Assembly (NCBI RefSeq): GCF_000154785.2
Contig: NC_015730.1
Span: forward strand, 124,001 to 188,000
Source of the DNA: Roseobacter litoralis Och 149
GTDB lineage: Bacteria > Pseudomonadota > Alphaproteobacteria > Rhodobacterales > Rhodobacteraceae
DNA length: 64,000 nt
Direction of reading: 5' to 3'
Position numbers and translations under genes: made by a program. Under the pieces are notes generated by a model that saw only the letters and a list, made by a program, of their open reading frames with translations, searched no databases and was not told the origin of the DNA. This document shows, one piece after another, positions 63,034 through 64,000 of the stretch (positions are counted from its first letter, which is position 1; every line of letters begins with the position of its first letter).

Positions 63034-64000
63034 ATGATCAAAAAAACAGCATGCGCATTTGTAGCCGGGGCCGTCATGGCACTGAGCGCGCAAACTGCAA
63101 CCGCCGCCGATGGCGAAATCACTGTCGGCTATTTCCTTGAGTGGCCCATGCCATTCCTCGCCGCCAAAGCATCCGGCGCATATGACGAAGCGCTGGGCAT
63201 GACAGTGAACTGGGTGTCTTTCGAAACCGGAACGGCGATGTCTGCGGCGATGGCCTCGGGTGATGTGCAGATTTCAGTGTCGCAAGGTGTGCCGCCTTTC
63301 GTGGTCGCAACCTCGGGCGGACAGGATATTCAGGTGATCGACGTGGCCGTATCCTATTCGGAGAACGACAACTGCGTGGTTGCCGAAGCGCTGGAGATCG
63401 ACAAGGACAGCGCGGGTGAGTTGGCGGGCAAGAAAGTGGCCGTGCCACTTGGTACTGCCGCGCATTATGGCTTCCTGCGTCAGATGGACCATTTCGGCGT
63501 TGATCTGGCCTCCTTGCAGGTGGTCGATATGGCCCCGCCAGAGGGAGCTGCGGCACTCAGCCAGGGCGCGGTTGATTTCGCCTGCGGTTGGGGCGGTGGT
63601 CTTGCGCGCATGAAGGAATACGGCAACGTGCTGTTGACCGGTGCGGAAAAGCAGGAACTGGGCATTCTGGTGTTTGATGTGACATCTGCGCCTGCGTCCT
63701 ACATCGCGGAAAACAGTGAAACCGTGGCGAAATTCGCCGCCGTCACAGCAGCAGCCAATGCGGAGTGGAAGGCAAACGGCAGCGATGAGATGCTGGCCCT
63801 GATCGCGGAGCAGTCCGGCATGGACGTTGAGGCTGCGCGCAGCTCGATTTCCACCTTTGAGTTCCCATCGGTCGAAGAGCAGCTTTCCGAGGCGTGGCTC
63901 GGTGGCAATGCGGCAAACTTCATGAAGGGTGTTGCAGATGTCTTTGTCGAGGCAGGGTCCATCGATTCAGCGCTTGATAGCTATGAGGACGCCGTGAACA
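63034..64000 (+). CDS. tauA: taurine ABC transporter substrate-binding protein (partial)
   Basis: The frame is open from an ATG at 63034 to the right edge (322 codons, no stop). It has a signal peptide of about 24 residues (AGAVMALSAQTATAA), then GEITVGYFLEWPMPFLAAK, WVSFETGTAMSAAMASGDVQISVSQGVPPF, KKVAVPLGTAAHYGFLRQ and GAVDFACGWGGGLARM, the pattern of TauA/SsuA-type periplasmic sulfonate-binding proteins. GGGAGA lies 8-9 bases upstream. It is divergent from tpa. tauB and tauC should follow beyond the edge. Confidence 0.93.
   Translation, partial: MIKKTACAFVAGAVMALSAQTATAADGEITVGYFLEWPMPFLAAKASGAYDEALGMTVNWVSFETGTAMSAAMASGDVQISVSQGVPPFVVATSGGQDIQVIDVAVSYSENDNCVVAEALEIDKDSAGELAGKKVAVPLGTAAHYGFLRQMDHFGVDLASLQVVDMAPPEGAAALSQGAVDFACGWGGGLARMKEYGNVLLTGAEKQELGILVFDVTSAPASYIAENSETVAKFAAVTAAANAEWKANGSDEMLALIAEQSGMDVEAARSSISTFEFPSVEEQLSEAWLGGNAANFMKGVADVFVEAGSIDSALDSYEDAVN

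Overview
The window reads as a stretch of chromosome from a marine Rhodobacteraceae (Roseobacter-group) alphaproteobacterium. The basis is the moderately GC-rich, GCG/GGC-biased coding sequence, the family make-up (DUF1523 protein, DUF482 acetyltransferase, Tat-exported MlaC, short RppH, glnK-amtB) and above all a taurine-dissimilation locus of Roseobacter type. I cannot assign a genus. No rRNA, tRNA, CRISPR array, prophage or intact insertion sequence was seen. Most genes are packed in short operons, often with 1-4 base start/stop overlaps.

Left part (1-15 kb). A minus-strand electrophile-detoxification operon (aldehyde dehydrogenase, glutathione S-transferase, VOC/glyoxalase-like protein, quinone-oxidoreductase-like protein) is followed, after a perfect 12-bp hairpin, by a glutathione-reductase-like gene. 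Next come a MATE exporter and a run of small stress genes (topoisomerase IB, DUF2945, DUF892 ferritin-like, CsbD, PLDc_N membrane peptide). After these are gabD, a formamidase-like hydrolase, a creatinase with a textbook terminator, and two small membrane-protein genes.

Middle (15-50 kb). This is mostly housekeeping: smpB; sseA overlapping an aspartate/aromatic aminotransferase; glnK-amtB; a class A penicillin-binding protein; mlaA-mlaC; ridA-gdpD; a FemAB-like/phhB/mscS run; peroxiredoxin; ferredoxin-reductase-like; rsmD; map; sfsA; a CinA-like/GNAT/AhpD-like/OmpA operon; a LysR regulator; fadH; rppH; adenosine kinase-nth facing an Ada-type methyltransferase; an OmpA lipoprotein; a split mnmC (separate, divergent oxidase and methyltransferase genes); a lytic transglycosylase and dapA.

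Right part (50-64 kb). This is a taurine catabolic locus. TauA (cut by the right edge) would bind taurine for import. Tpa moves the amino group to pyruvate and leaves sulfoacetaldehyde. Xsc cleaves that with phosphate to acetyl phosphate and sulfite. Pta turns acetyl phosphate into acetyl-CoA. SoeABC oxidises the sulfite to sulfate on the cytoplasmic side of the membrane. TauR, a MocR-type regulator, sits between xsc and a polyphosphate kinase 2 gene, and TauR-like half-sites lie before xsc, tauR, tpa and tauA. The most unusual local sequence is a four-copy 11-bp tandem repeat between soeA and soeB. I found no strong evidence for a wholly undescribed system. The best candidates for new biology are the glutathione/aldehyde operon, the ppk2-DUF465 pair inside the taurine locus, and the stress-gene run.
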